A program made the translations under genes and the position numbers. 10,778 nt of DNA from the NCBI GenBank assembly GCA_013205415.1, contig JABMMY010000311.1, forward strand, positions 1 to 10,778. Reading direction: 5' to 3'. Under the pieces are notes generated by a model. That model did no database searches. It worked only from the letters and a program-made list of their open reading frames with translations, and was not told the DNA's origin. Positions 1-6,638 of the stretch are shown in pieces. This DNA comes from Deltaproteobacteria bacterium (lineage in GTDB: Bacteria; Bdellovibrionota; FAC87; UBA2466). Positions within the stretch are counted from its first letter, which is position 1, and every line of letters starts with the position of its first letter.

Positions 1-33
1 GGGGGGGCGTTTGCCTAGTACGGGGGAGCGTTT
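1..33. repeat. Imperfect G-run/GCGTTT repeat at the window edge
   Basis: Two similar units occur, GGGGGGGCGTTT at 1-12 and GGGGGAGCGTTT at 22-33, separated by GCCTAGTAC. This is non-coding sequence beyond the terminator of the top6 operon. The left part is cut by the window edge, so the full repeat unit and copy number cannot be seen. There are too few G-runs here to call a G-quadruplex. Confidence 0.5.
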
Positions 34-42
34 CCTTTTTTT

Positions 43-77
43 AAAAGAGGACGGAGGTAGCTTTGCGACCTCCGTCC
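43..77 (-). terminator. Intrinsic terminator after top6A
   Basis: A perfect 10-bp inverted repeat (arms 49-58 and 68-77, GC-rich GGACGGAGGT/ACCTCCGTCC) encloses a 9-base loop. Read on the minus strand it lies 16 bases past the top6A stop codon and is followed by TCTTTT, the usual layout of a Rho-independent terminator. On the plus strand the hairpin is followed by CCCATTAAG with no T-run, so it should act only for the minus-strand transcript. It marks the probable end of the long minus-strand transcription unit. Confidence 0.82.
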
Positions 78-97
78 CCCATTAAGTCCCCCATTAA
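74..97. repeat. Tandem 12-bp direct repeat at the top6A stop
   Basis: GTCCCCCATTAA occurs twice head to tail (74-85 and 86-97). The second copy contains the top6A stop codon (TTA at 94-96 on the plus strand). The first copy overlaps the right arm of the terminator stem. The copies are identical, which suggests a recent slippage duplication; its effect, if any, is unknown. Confidence 0.85.
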
Positions 98-1233
98 ATA
101 AAGTCGCCGCGTTTTATTTTTTCTACGATTATTTTTTCTGGCATAATGGGGTCGCGTGGATCTACGGTGAAAAAAGATTGTTGCTCACAACGACGTTTGT
201 TTTTTAGCAACCATTCCAAGATTCTAGATAGGCCCTTATTTTTCTTGTCTCTGAAAAAAGGATCATTCTTCAGGGCATCCGATGCCTTCTTTAACGCTCT
301 AGCCTCTTGAATATCATTCTCCTTCACCGGATAATCGGTCAGGTCATACTTCTTGATATCCTCCGGTAACACTCCCAAAAACCTCACATCGGGTGCCGAG
401 AAATCGGAATTACGAATTAAACTTGCCGCAGATCCCGCCTTAAGCGTTCTGAAAATATTCTGTAGGGTATACGCGTCCAGATCTCCGAAAAAATAGATAG
501 GTACCTTCAACTGATCTTGAATAAGCTTGCACCAACCCCTCACCGCATTACTCGGCACCCCCTGCGCACCCAGCAATATTGAGTTGTTTCTTTTACAAAA
601 TCCATTCGTCACAAACGTATTAGCCGTACCTTCAGACTCAACCACCAAACAAAAATCGATTTTCTTTTTTGCCTTTAATGTCAAACTTTGAGGTCTATTC
701 TTTGGCTGAAATGGAGAGGTCCCCAGACTACTAAGATCTACCACCGCCTTTGTCCCATCCGATAACAACTCCGTCACCACCAACTGATTAGAATAGGTCT
801 GCCCACCGCGATCATTCGCATAACAATTTAAGTCTTCGCGATAACACTCCATCATCTCACAAATAAAATCGATGATAGAATCACTCTCCGATTGATCTGT
901 GAAATCTAAAGCACCTAATTCCGGCGAGTGCTTCACTTCACCCTTGGCAATATAATACAACTCACGCTTCGTATTCACCGCGCCAGTTTCAATATTTCTT
1001 AAAAGAATTTCTAAAATAAAAATAGACCGCGACATCTTCTGCACCGATGCCACATTTAATTCCGAACGAACCCTCTTATCCCCAGGAGTCAAATACCCTA
1101 CCTTAGGATTGTAACGAGAATTATCTAACGAACACTTAATCGCCTCTAGCACCGGCCGTCTAGCATTCTCCAAATCGGCCAACATTTTATTGCAAAGCTC
1201 CCTGGAAAGCTTTGGAATATCGTCATCTCTCAT
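94..1233 (-). CDS. top6A: DNA topoisomerase VI subunit A (Spo11-like, type IIB)
   Basis: This 379-residue protein has the length and layout of the DNA-cleaving subunit of topoisomerase VI, which with subunit B makes an ATP-dependent A2B2 enzyme that passes one duplex through another. The catalytic winged-helix (5Y-CAP) domain carries TKRELYY at 88-94; by comparison with Spo11, Tyr94 is the likely nucleophile forming the 5'-phosphotyrosyl link. The Toprim domain shows the metal-binding Glu199 in LVVESEG and Asp251/Asp253 in FFGDLDAY. The usual archaeal DxDPxG context is altered here because no Pro-Gly follows the aspartates. The ATG (1231-1233) overlaps the top6B TGA as ATGA, and AGAGAAG inside top6B is a plausible ribosome site. 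The reading frame is intact and the gene is followed by an intrinsic terminator. Topoisomerase VI is typical of archaea and plants and patchy in bacteria. The family call is firm; the biological role here is inferred. Confidence 0.92.
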   Translation of the reverse strand: MRDDDIPKLSRELCNKMLADLENARRPVLEAIKCSLDNSRYNPKVGYLTPGDKRVRSELNVASVQKMSRSIFILEILLRNIETGAVNTKRELYYIAKGEVKHSPELGALDFTDQSESDSIIDFICEMMECYREDLNCYANDRGGQTYSNQLVVTELLSDGTKAVVDLSSLGTSPFQPKNRPQSLTLKAKKKIDFCLVVESEGTANTFVTNGFCKRNNSILLGAQGVPSNAVRGWCKLIQDQLKVPIYFFGDLDAYTLQNIFRTLKAGSAASLIRNSDFSAPDVRFLGVLPEDIKKYDLTDYPVKENDIQEARALKKASDALKNDPFFRDKKNKGLSRILEWLLKNKRRCEQQSFFTVDPRDPIMPEKIIVEKIKRGDFI

Positions 1234-3077
1234 ACTGTCTTCTCTTTCACTTTTTCCTTGGTTTTGCTATCGGCCTTTTTCTTTGCCTTCCCCTTTTCGC
1301 CGCCCACGCTCTTCGCCTTCACCTTCGGCTCATCACTCTCATCAATACCTTCCGAATTCTCCGGGTGAGATGGCTTCAAATCCTCCTCTGCCTTCTCGTC
1401 TCCTGCCTTCTCGTCTCCTGCCTTCACTTTTTCTATAATTTGAATTTTCCCCTTAGCATGAGCCTCTTTGTGATGCTTTACCGCCTCATCCAAATGTTTT
1501 TTCGCCGCAGTCACATCTCGCCCCAAAAGTTTTAACAGCCCCTCGGTTGCAGCCCTCTTACGTTTTTCAGGCGCCTTTGTGATTCGACACAAACAATCGA
1601 CTAAAATAGGGCAAAACTGTTCAATGTGTCTTATCTTCTCCTCGAGATCGGCCTCCCTATGTTCTTTGCGAATGTGTCTAGATAATCTCTGGCCCGCTTG
1701 TATTAATGTGCGCCGAATCTCCTCTACAAGTTCATCACTCGCATCTACCGTCTCTTTAGATGCATTTTTAAACTTAATAAAAGGGGACACCAAACTGACC
1801 GCAATCACATAGGGCCCCAACGGCAAACTTCCCTTGGGCTGGGAGATGCCATAGGTTCTCCAATTCACCGTCTCTATCGCCTTCACCATCGCACAGGCCG
1901 ACTTATCAAATTGCAAAGGCACCCGATTAGCAAATCGCAAAACCTGGGACGGAGGACTATCATCTCCATCAACTTTTATTGCCGTTTTTAATCTCGCAAT
2001 AGCCACCTCGACCACGACAGGTTTGAAATCGCAGATGGTCGGTTTTCTTGTAACAACAGCAAAGAAATCGACCTCTCCTAACCGCCGAATGCTTTTTGAA
2101 AAGGTTTCTTCACCAATAATCATCACCGAACGAGTACTCGGTGCCATCAACTCCGTCTTATGAAGCGCACTAAAGACAGCCTTAAATTGAACATCGGTAG
2201 TTTTATCTACCGCCTGATTTAACAATTTCTTCTCAAGGCCATTTTTCACAAGAATCTGAAATGTGGAGTCGGAGATTCTAGAAAATCCTTTTTTCAAAAA
2301 AGTTGAAATAGTTGATTTGCCAAACAAATGGGAGTGAGCAATAAATTCCCCAAGCTTCATCGTATGCGGATGTGGCTCGACCGCCAAAGGGACATCCGGA
2401 CTTTTCTCCGAGACACGAGGAACCTTCACCTTGGGTTGATCTAAAAGTTTATAATGTAAATTTAAATGTGGATTCACTAGGGCAGTTCCCGTTAAGTAGG
2501 TAATTAACCCGCCCTCTCCCTGAAGCTGAATTCTTCCGTCTAAAACAAACTCTACACTCACACCATGAGGCCGATCCCAATTGATCGCTTTTTTATCCTT
2601 TATGTTGCCCTTATTATTTTTAACGTCCACTTCCACAAGACAGGAAACGGCCTGCCGCATCGCTTTGGTTTTAGTAATAACCCTAGCACCCTTCGCACTC
2701 GTAAGTTGGGCCCAGGTCGTAGCCGCAGAAATTCCAATCCCCTGTTGGCCCCTAGAACATCTCCCACGACCAAATTTAGAGGAGGCTAAATACTCTCCAA
2801 ACACCTTGGGAACATCTTCAATATTAAGTCCCGGGCCATTATCCTCAACCTTAATTCTAACAAGGTCGGTATTCTTAATAGTTCCCGAACCCACTTTTTC
2901 TACTTCAATATAAAGCTCAGGAAGAATTCCCTCATCTTCACAAGCATCTAAAGAATTATCAATCGCTTCTTTAAGTGTGGTGAGAACCGCTTTAGTAGGA
3001 GAGGAAAACCCTACCTGCTGTAGATTCTTTGAAAAATACTCGGCCGTACTACTAGATGTAATTTTTTGTTTCGCCAC
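1230..3077 (-). CDS. top6B: DNA topoisomerase VI subunit B (GHKL ATPase)
   Basis: This is the ATP-binding subunit of topoisomerase VI, 615 residues. The N-terminal GHKL (Bergerat) fold shows the N-box KEAIDNSLDAC (Glu37 catalytic base, Asn41 Mg ligand), the G1 box EDNGPG (78-83) and a glycine-rich ATP lid SRGQQGIGIS (108-117). EPHPHTMKLG (234-243) introduces the middle helical (H2TH) region. The transducer domain includes RFANRVPLQFD (381-391) and SPFIKFKNASKE (431-442). The family core ends near residue 545. Beyond it lies a Lys/Glu/Asp-rich, low-complexity tail with a KAGDE repeat that is probably disordered. The start is GTG (3075-3077), chosen because STAEYFSKN aligns with the family N-terminus and no in-frame ATG lies nearby; no good Shine-Dalgarno precedes it. 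It lies 40 bp after gltA and overlaps top6A by 4 bp, so the two subunits are very likely translationally coupled. Confidence 0.93.
   Translation of the reverse strand: MAKQKITSSSTAEYFSKNLQQVGFSSPTKAVLTTLKEAIDNSLDACEDEGILPELYIEVEKVGSGTIKNTDLVRIKVEDNGPGLNIEDVPKVFGEYLASSKFGRGRCSRGQQGIGISAATTWAQLTSAKGARVITKTKAMRQAVSCLVEVDVKNNKGNIKDKKAINWDRPHGVSVEFVLDGRIQLQGEGGLITYLTGTALVNPHLNLHYKLLDQPKVKVPRVSEKSPDVPLAVEPHPHTMKLGEFIAHSHLFGKSTISTFLKKGFSRISDSTFQILVKNGLEKKLLNQAVDKTTDVQFKAVFSALHKTELMAPSTRSVMIIGEETFSKSIRRLGEVDFFAVVTRKPTICDFKPVVVEVAIARLKTAIKVDGDDSPPSQVLRFANRVPLQFDKSACAMVKAIETVNWRTYGISQPKGSLPLGPYVIAVSLVSPFIKFKNASKETVDASDELVEEIRRTLIQAGQRLSRHIRKEHREADLEEKIRHIEQFCPILVDCLCRITKAPEKRKRAATEGLLKLLGRDVTAAKKHLDEAVKHHKEAHAKGKIQIIEKVKAGDEKAGDEKAEEDLKPSHPENSEGIDESDEPKVKAKSVGGEKGKAKKKADSKTKEKVKEKTV
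1388..1425. repeat. In-frame 15-bp tandem repeat inside top6B
   Basis: CTGCCTTCTCGTCTC occurs at 1388-1402 and 1403-1417, and a partial third copy (CTGCCTTC) follows to 1425. The unit is a multiple of three and encodes KAGDE in the acidic/basic C-terminal tail of topoisomerase VI subunit B, near residues 552-563. Changes in copy number would lengthen or shorten the tail by five residues without a frameshift. Confidence 0.85.
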
Positions 3078-3087
3078 GATAGATCAG

Positions 3088-3116
3088 ATTCTACGGGACG
3101 AATTCAATTTTTGCAA
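3088..3116 (-). promoter_or_regulatory. Possible sigma70-type promoter for top6BA
   Basis: On the minus strand TTGCAA (3111-3116, 4/6 to the -35 consensus) and TAGAAT (3088-3093, 5/6 to the -10 consensus) are separated by exactly 17 bases. The -35 box lies just past the gltA stop codon. The -10 box ends 10 bases before the GTG start of top6B, so transcription would start only a few bases upstream of that codon. This fits the absence of a clear Shine-Dalgarno site. It is a match by eye only; read-through from gltA is equally possible because no terminator is visible in the gap. Confidence 0.35.
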
Positions 3117-3117
3117 A

Positions 3118-4416
3118 CTACGCTCGTCGATCATGAATAGGAACGTAATTTCTCTCCTCGGGTCCCGTATAGATTTGACGTGGTCGCCCAATTTTTGCAT
3201 TTGGAGAATCTAACATCTCTTTCCATTGTGCAATCCACCCAGGAAGACGGCCAATAGCGAACATCACAGTAAACATATTGGTCGGAATTCCTATCGCCCG
3301 ATAAATAATTCCACTATAGAAATCGACGTTAGGGTAAAGCTTCCGAGATACAAAGTAGTCATCGCTCAACGCAGTCTCCTCAAGCCTCTTGGCAATATCG
3401 AGAAGGGGATCATGAATGCCAAGTTTATTTAAAATAGCATCGCAACTACGTTTAATAATTTTAGCTCTTGGATCAAAGTTTTTATACACTCGATGGCCAA
3501 ACCCCATCAATCTCGAACCAGAATCCTTATCCTTTACCCGATTCACATAGGTTTTAACGTCCATTCCCGAATCCCTAATCTCTTTCAAAATTTGAACCAC
3601 CTCTTGATTGGCTCCGCCATGCAATGGCCCCCAAAGAGCTGAGATGCCCGCTGAAACAGAGGCGTAAAGGTTGGCACGACTACTGCCCACAAGCCTTACC
3701 GTAGAGGTACTACAATTTTGTTCGTGATCGGCATGAAGAATTAACAACAGATCAAGCGCCTTGGCGACCTCCGGTTCCACTCGATACTCTTCTGCGGGAA
3801 CTGCAAACATCATTTTTAAAAAATTAGAACTATAGTCCAAACTATTAGTGGGATAAATAAACGGTTGGCCAATAGACTTTTTATACGAAAAGGCTGCAAT
3901 CGTCGGTAGTTTTGCCAGTAATCGCCAAATAGACAACTCCATATCAAGTGGTTTTGTAAAGTTCGACGAGCCTTGATAAAATGTGGATAGGGTACTTACA
4001 GCAGATGATAGCGTCGCCATCGGATGCGCGTCTCTGGGAAATCCATCATAAAAACGCTTCATGTCTTCATGCAACATAGTATGACGAGTTAAACTTGTGC
4101 GAAATCGTTCCAACTCTTTCTGTGTAGGAAGTTTTCCGTAGATCAGTAGATGACAAACCTCCACAAAGGTAGATTTCTCTGCCAATTGTTCAATGGGATA
4201 CCCTCGATATCTTAAAATACCCTTCTCGCCATCAAGAAAAGTCACACTACTTTGACAGGCACCCGTATTCATATAACCCGCATCTAAAGTCACAAGACCC
4301 GTTTGTGCTCTCAGCGTAGTAATGTCGATAGCTCTTTCTTTTTCTGATCCCTCCACAAGAGGAAGCTCATATTCTTTTCCATCAAATTTTAAAATTACTT
4401 TTGTGTCATTTGCCAT
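3118..4416 (-). CDS. gltA: Citrate synthase (type II)
   Basis: Citrate synthase condenses acetyl-CoA with oxaloacetate to citrate, the entry step of the TCA cycle, in the cytoplasm. The 432-residue length and the extra N-terminal beta-domain (about residues 1-50) match the hexameric, Gram-negative type II enzymes, which can be NADH-regulated; that regulation is not demonstrated here. The catalytic residues are in place: His266 in WGPLHGGAN, His308 in GFGHRVYK and Asp365 in NVDFYSG. The oxaloacetate-site signature HADHEQN (228-234) and a C-terminal RPRQIYTG (411-418) are also present. The ATG at 4414-4416 is preceded by AGAGGT at 4423-4428, a good ribosome-binding site that contains the proC stop codon. 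It is the fourth gene of the minus-strand run, directly behind proC. The call is certain. Confidence 0.97.
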   Translation of the reverse strand: MANDTKVILKFDGKEYELPLVEGSEKERAIDITTLRAQTGLVTLDAGYMNTGACQSSVTFLDGEKGILRYRGYPIEQLAEKSTFVEVCHLLIYGKLPTQKELERFRTSLTRHTMLHEDMKRFYDGFPRDAHPMATLSSAVSTLSTFYQGSSNFTKPLDMELSIWRLLAKLPTIAAFSYKKSIGQPFIYPTNSLDYSSNFLKMMFAVPAEEYRVEPEVAKALDLLLILHADHEQNCSTSTVRLVGSSRANLYASVSAGISALWGPLHGGANQEVVQILKEIRDSGMDVKTYVNRVKDKDSGSRLMGFGHRVYKNFDPRAKIIKRSCDAILNKLGIHDPLLDIAKRLEETALSDDYFVSRKLYPNVDFYSGIIYRAIGIPTNMFTVMFAIGRLPGWIAQWKEMLDSPNAKIGRPRQIYTGPEERNYVPIHDRRA

Positions 4417-4422
4417 TTTGTT

Positions 4423-4429
4423 ACCTCTA
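4423..4429 (-). promoter_or_regulatory. gltA ribosome-binding site overlapping the proC stop
   Basis: On the minus strand the sequence TAGAGGT includes the TAG stop codon of proC (4427-4429) and the AGAGGT Shine-Dalgarno core of gltA (4423-4428), six bases before its ATG. Ribosomes terminating on proC therefore sit directly on the gltA initiation site, an arrangement expected to couple the two translations. Confidence 0.7.
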
Positions 4430-5254
4430 TACCTTTACCTGTTTCGCTAATGCCTTTGCTCGTTTGGTCGCTTGCACTACGGCCTTAATTAGAGTGACTC
4501 TTAACCTTCCCTCTTCTAACTCCAACAAACCATCAATCGTACAACCTGCGGGAGTCGTCACCTCATCTTTTAGTGCTGCGGGATGCCGCCCCGTCGCTAA
4601 TAACATACTTGCAGCACCAAGAACAGTTTGTCCGGCAAGCAAGGTTGCTAATTCTCGCGGTAAACCAATTTTAATTCCTGCATCTGTTAATGATTCTAAA
4701 ACCACATAAATATAGGCCGGACCACAACCACTTAATCCCGTGACTGCATTCATATGTTTTTCATCAACTCTAGCCACCTTCCCCAATGGCTCAAACAATG
4801 CCATGGCGCGGCTCCAATCTTTTTCGAAAGCGCTGACTCCGGCACACCAGGCGGTCATCCCTGCACCCACAAAGGCTGGAGTGTTCGGCATGGCACGAAT
4901 GACTGCCACACCCTTAGGAAGTTTTCCTTCAATTTGCTCAGTAGAAATACTAGCAACTATGGAAACCACCGTTTTGCCCTTTGTAATTTTCCCGCCAATC
5001 TCCTCTAAAACTTCAGCGCAGTTTTGCGGCTTCACAGCCACCACAATAATCTCGCTTTTTTCAATCAATTCTAAATTATTTTTACAGGCCTTGACGCTTA
5101 GTTCCTTTGCTACTAGTGCGGCGGTTTCTGGGTGTTTCGTTGTAAAAAATATCTCTGTGTTTTTAAGAGTGCCTGCTTGGATTAAACCCTTCACCATACA
5201 TCGGCCCATTCGGCCCAGTCCGATGATCCCTACAGTTCCTATTTTATTCCCCAT
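4427..5254 (-). CDS. proC: Pyrroline-5-carboxylate reductase
   Basis: ProC reduces 1-pyrroline-5-carboxylate to L-proline with NAD(P)H, the last step of proline synthesis, in the cytoplasm. The 275-residue product has the N-terminal dinucleotide-binding fold GIIGLGRMG (9-17), the family motifs VVAVKPQ (71-77) and RAMPNTPAFVGAG (120-132), and the C-terminal helical dimerisation domain with GLSGCGPAY (173-181) and the signature TTPAGCTIDGLLELE (233-247). I chose the ATG at 5252-5254 because the Rossmann motif then begins at the usual distance. An in-frame start at 5320 would add 22 residues not expected for the family and would overlap the upstream gene. The chosen start lies 10 bases after the DUF2330 stop codon, with a weak GAGAT ribosome site. 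Length and motifs are normal. Confidence 0.95.
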   Translation of the reverse strand: MGNKIGTVGIIGLGRMGRCMVKGLIQAGTLKNTEIFFTTKHPETAALVAKELSVKACKNNLELIEKSEIIVVAVKPQNCAEVLEEIGGKITKGKTVVSIVASISTEQIEGKLPKGVAVIRAMPNTPAFVGAGMTAWCAGVSAFEKDWSRAMALFEPLGKVARVDEKHMNAVTGLSGCGPAYIYVVLESLTDAGIKIGLPRELATLLAGQTVLGAASMLLATGRHPAALKDEVTTPAGCTIDGLLELEEGRLRVTLIKAVVQATKRAKALAKQVKV

Positions 5255-5264
5255 AACCAAGATC

Positions 5265-6638
5265 TCATTTGAAGATGTTTTGATACCACTTCTTCTCGGA
5301 AGACTTTTCGGAAGATTCATTGAAATTCGAAAGTTCTATTTCGGTAGATTTTCCCATCTCTTTATAAATCTCCTCGAGTTTCCATTGAGTCAGTTGTGCT
5401 AGGACCTGGGCCTCTTTGTCTCGTCGCGACTTAAGCTCTTTTTTATAACCCTTTGCGGCCTCACATTTCATTTCACCTGCCCAAGAATGACGCAAAACAT
5501 ATCGCCCCTGAAAGTTTTCACTATCACTAGTCTCTTGAAAGAAAAGATCCTCCGGAAAGTTTTCCGAATCATACTTCACATGGAGTCTGGTGATATATGC
5601 CTCTGGTTGTATCTGTATGGGTGGGAAAATTCCGGGACGTACTTTAGGAGACTTTAAATTAAAGGTGGGTTCTGTCCAAAAGACTCCCAGTTTTTTTAAC
5701 TCCTCTTGCGTTAAGGGATCTGCAGCACAGGGATCACACCACCCCATATTCCAGGCATACTCTAAAAACACTACTTTTTTATTTTCCTTCTTATGTGCCA
5801 CCTCAAACATGGCTCGATAAAAATCTGAAAATCTACTTTTCACATAGAGTGGAACATCCATTCCGGTAGGAAGTTTGACCGTTCGATAATTAGTAGTTTC
5901 CACCCTTCCCTTTTTCGTAATGGCATAAACCAACATGTCCTGCGGGCCATCAGAGTTCACCATTCCCAAGCGAATGGGCAACATAAACTTGGGCGATTCA
6001 TAGGCAAACTGAATCGGTCTCAAATATTGAAATCCCGTTTTTACCTGCTCTGCTAAGTTCACTTTCGCTACAAAAAATTTAAGGTTCTGTTTAATATAGG
6101 GTTCGATAGCTTTCGAAGCCCCTTTGGGAAGTTTGTATCCATTTTCGGTAAGCCACTTTTCTAAACCTAAAGACTCTTTGGCCCCTAAAATTAAAATGTC
6201 ATACTCACCTACCGTATATTGCGCCTCAATGGTGACTCCTAAAGTTTTATTGGAGGTCGGCTCTCCTCCTGCCGAGGATAACATCGACCCCTTCATCGCT
6301 CTCACTCCATAAACCATGGGCGGATCACAGGGATTGGGATCAAAATACTCAACGAGTCTCGGAGCAGAAAAGGCATCCACTCTCTCGATAATAGATCTAT
6401 CTGCTACGTTAATTTGCTCTCGAGTTAAAACCTCTGGTACAGGAACCACTAAAGCAAAGTCCTTCATCTCCCCTTGATAATCGCTAAACATAGTAAGGGC
6501 GGTTTTGTTGTCGTGTCTAACAAGAACCACTTGAGAGGCTTTATTGTAAAGAGAGCTATCGGCCTTGGCGACATAAAAACCGCAAAACCCCCACGCTTGA
6601 GATCCGAGAATAAATATTATTATAAAAATTTGACGCAT
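5265..6638 (-). CDS. DUF2330 family exported protein
   Basis: This 457-residue protein starts with a hydrophobic signal peptide (MRQIFIIIFILGSQAWG), with cleavage predicted near residue 17. It then shows the DUF2330 hallmark CGFYVAKAD (19-27), followed by KASQVVLVRHDNKTALTMFSDYQG-like strands and ALVVPVP (62-68). Conserved cysteines include Cys19, Cys104, the CDPC pair Cys301/Cys304 and Cys392, suggesting disulfides or metal binding outside the cytoplasm. There is no lipobox (GFC). The last 60 residues (from about 398) form a charged, probably helical tail. The function of the family is unknown to me. The ATG at 6636-6638 is favoured by GGAGAAA upstream and by the signal peptide; an ATG at 6701 would hide the signal peptide behind 21 polar residues. 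It overlaps the RnfD-like gene by 83 bp, implying a shared transcript and probably a shared envelope function. Confidence 0.85.
   Translation of the reverse strand: MRQIFIIIFILGSQAWGFCGFYVAKADSSLYNKASQVVLVRHDNKTALTMFSDYQGEMKDFALVVPVPEVLTREQINVADRSIIERVDAFSAPRLVEYFDPNPCDPPMVYGVRAMKGSMLSSAGGEPTSNKTLGVTIEAQYTVGEYDILILGAKESLGLEKWLTENGYKLPKGASKAIEPYIKQNLKFFVAKVNLAEQVKTGFQYLRPIQFAYESPKFMLPIRLGMVNSDGPQDMLVYAITKKGRVETTNYRTVKLPTGMDVPLYVKSRFSDFYRAMFEVAHKKENKKVVFLEYAWNMGWCDPCAADPLTQEELKKLGVFWTEPTFNLKSPKVRPGIFPPIQIQPEAYITRLHVKYDSENFPEDLFFQETSDSENFQGRYVLRHSWAGEMKCEAAKGYKKELKSRRDKEAQVLAQLTQWKLEEIYKEMGKSTEIELSNFNESSEKSSEKKWYQNIFK

Noticed and set aside
1..97. Possible G-quadruplex in the G/C-run region.
   Set aside because: Only two runs of five or more G occur on the plus strand and two on the minus strand, separated by unlike spacers. 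Four closely spaced runs are not present.
1190..1535. Plus-strand hydrophobic open frames opposite the top6B tail, resembling a small membrane protein.
   Set aside because: The hydrophobic residues arise from the complement of Lys/Glu codons in the top6B tail. There is no ribosome site or family match.
4740..5402. Long plus-strand open frame opposite proC and the DUF2330 gene.
   Set aside because: It is the antisense of two well-recognised genes, has no family resemblance and no ribosome site. It is a shadow frame.
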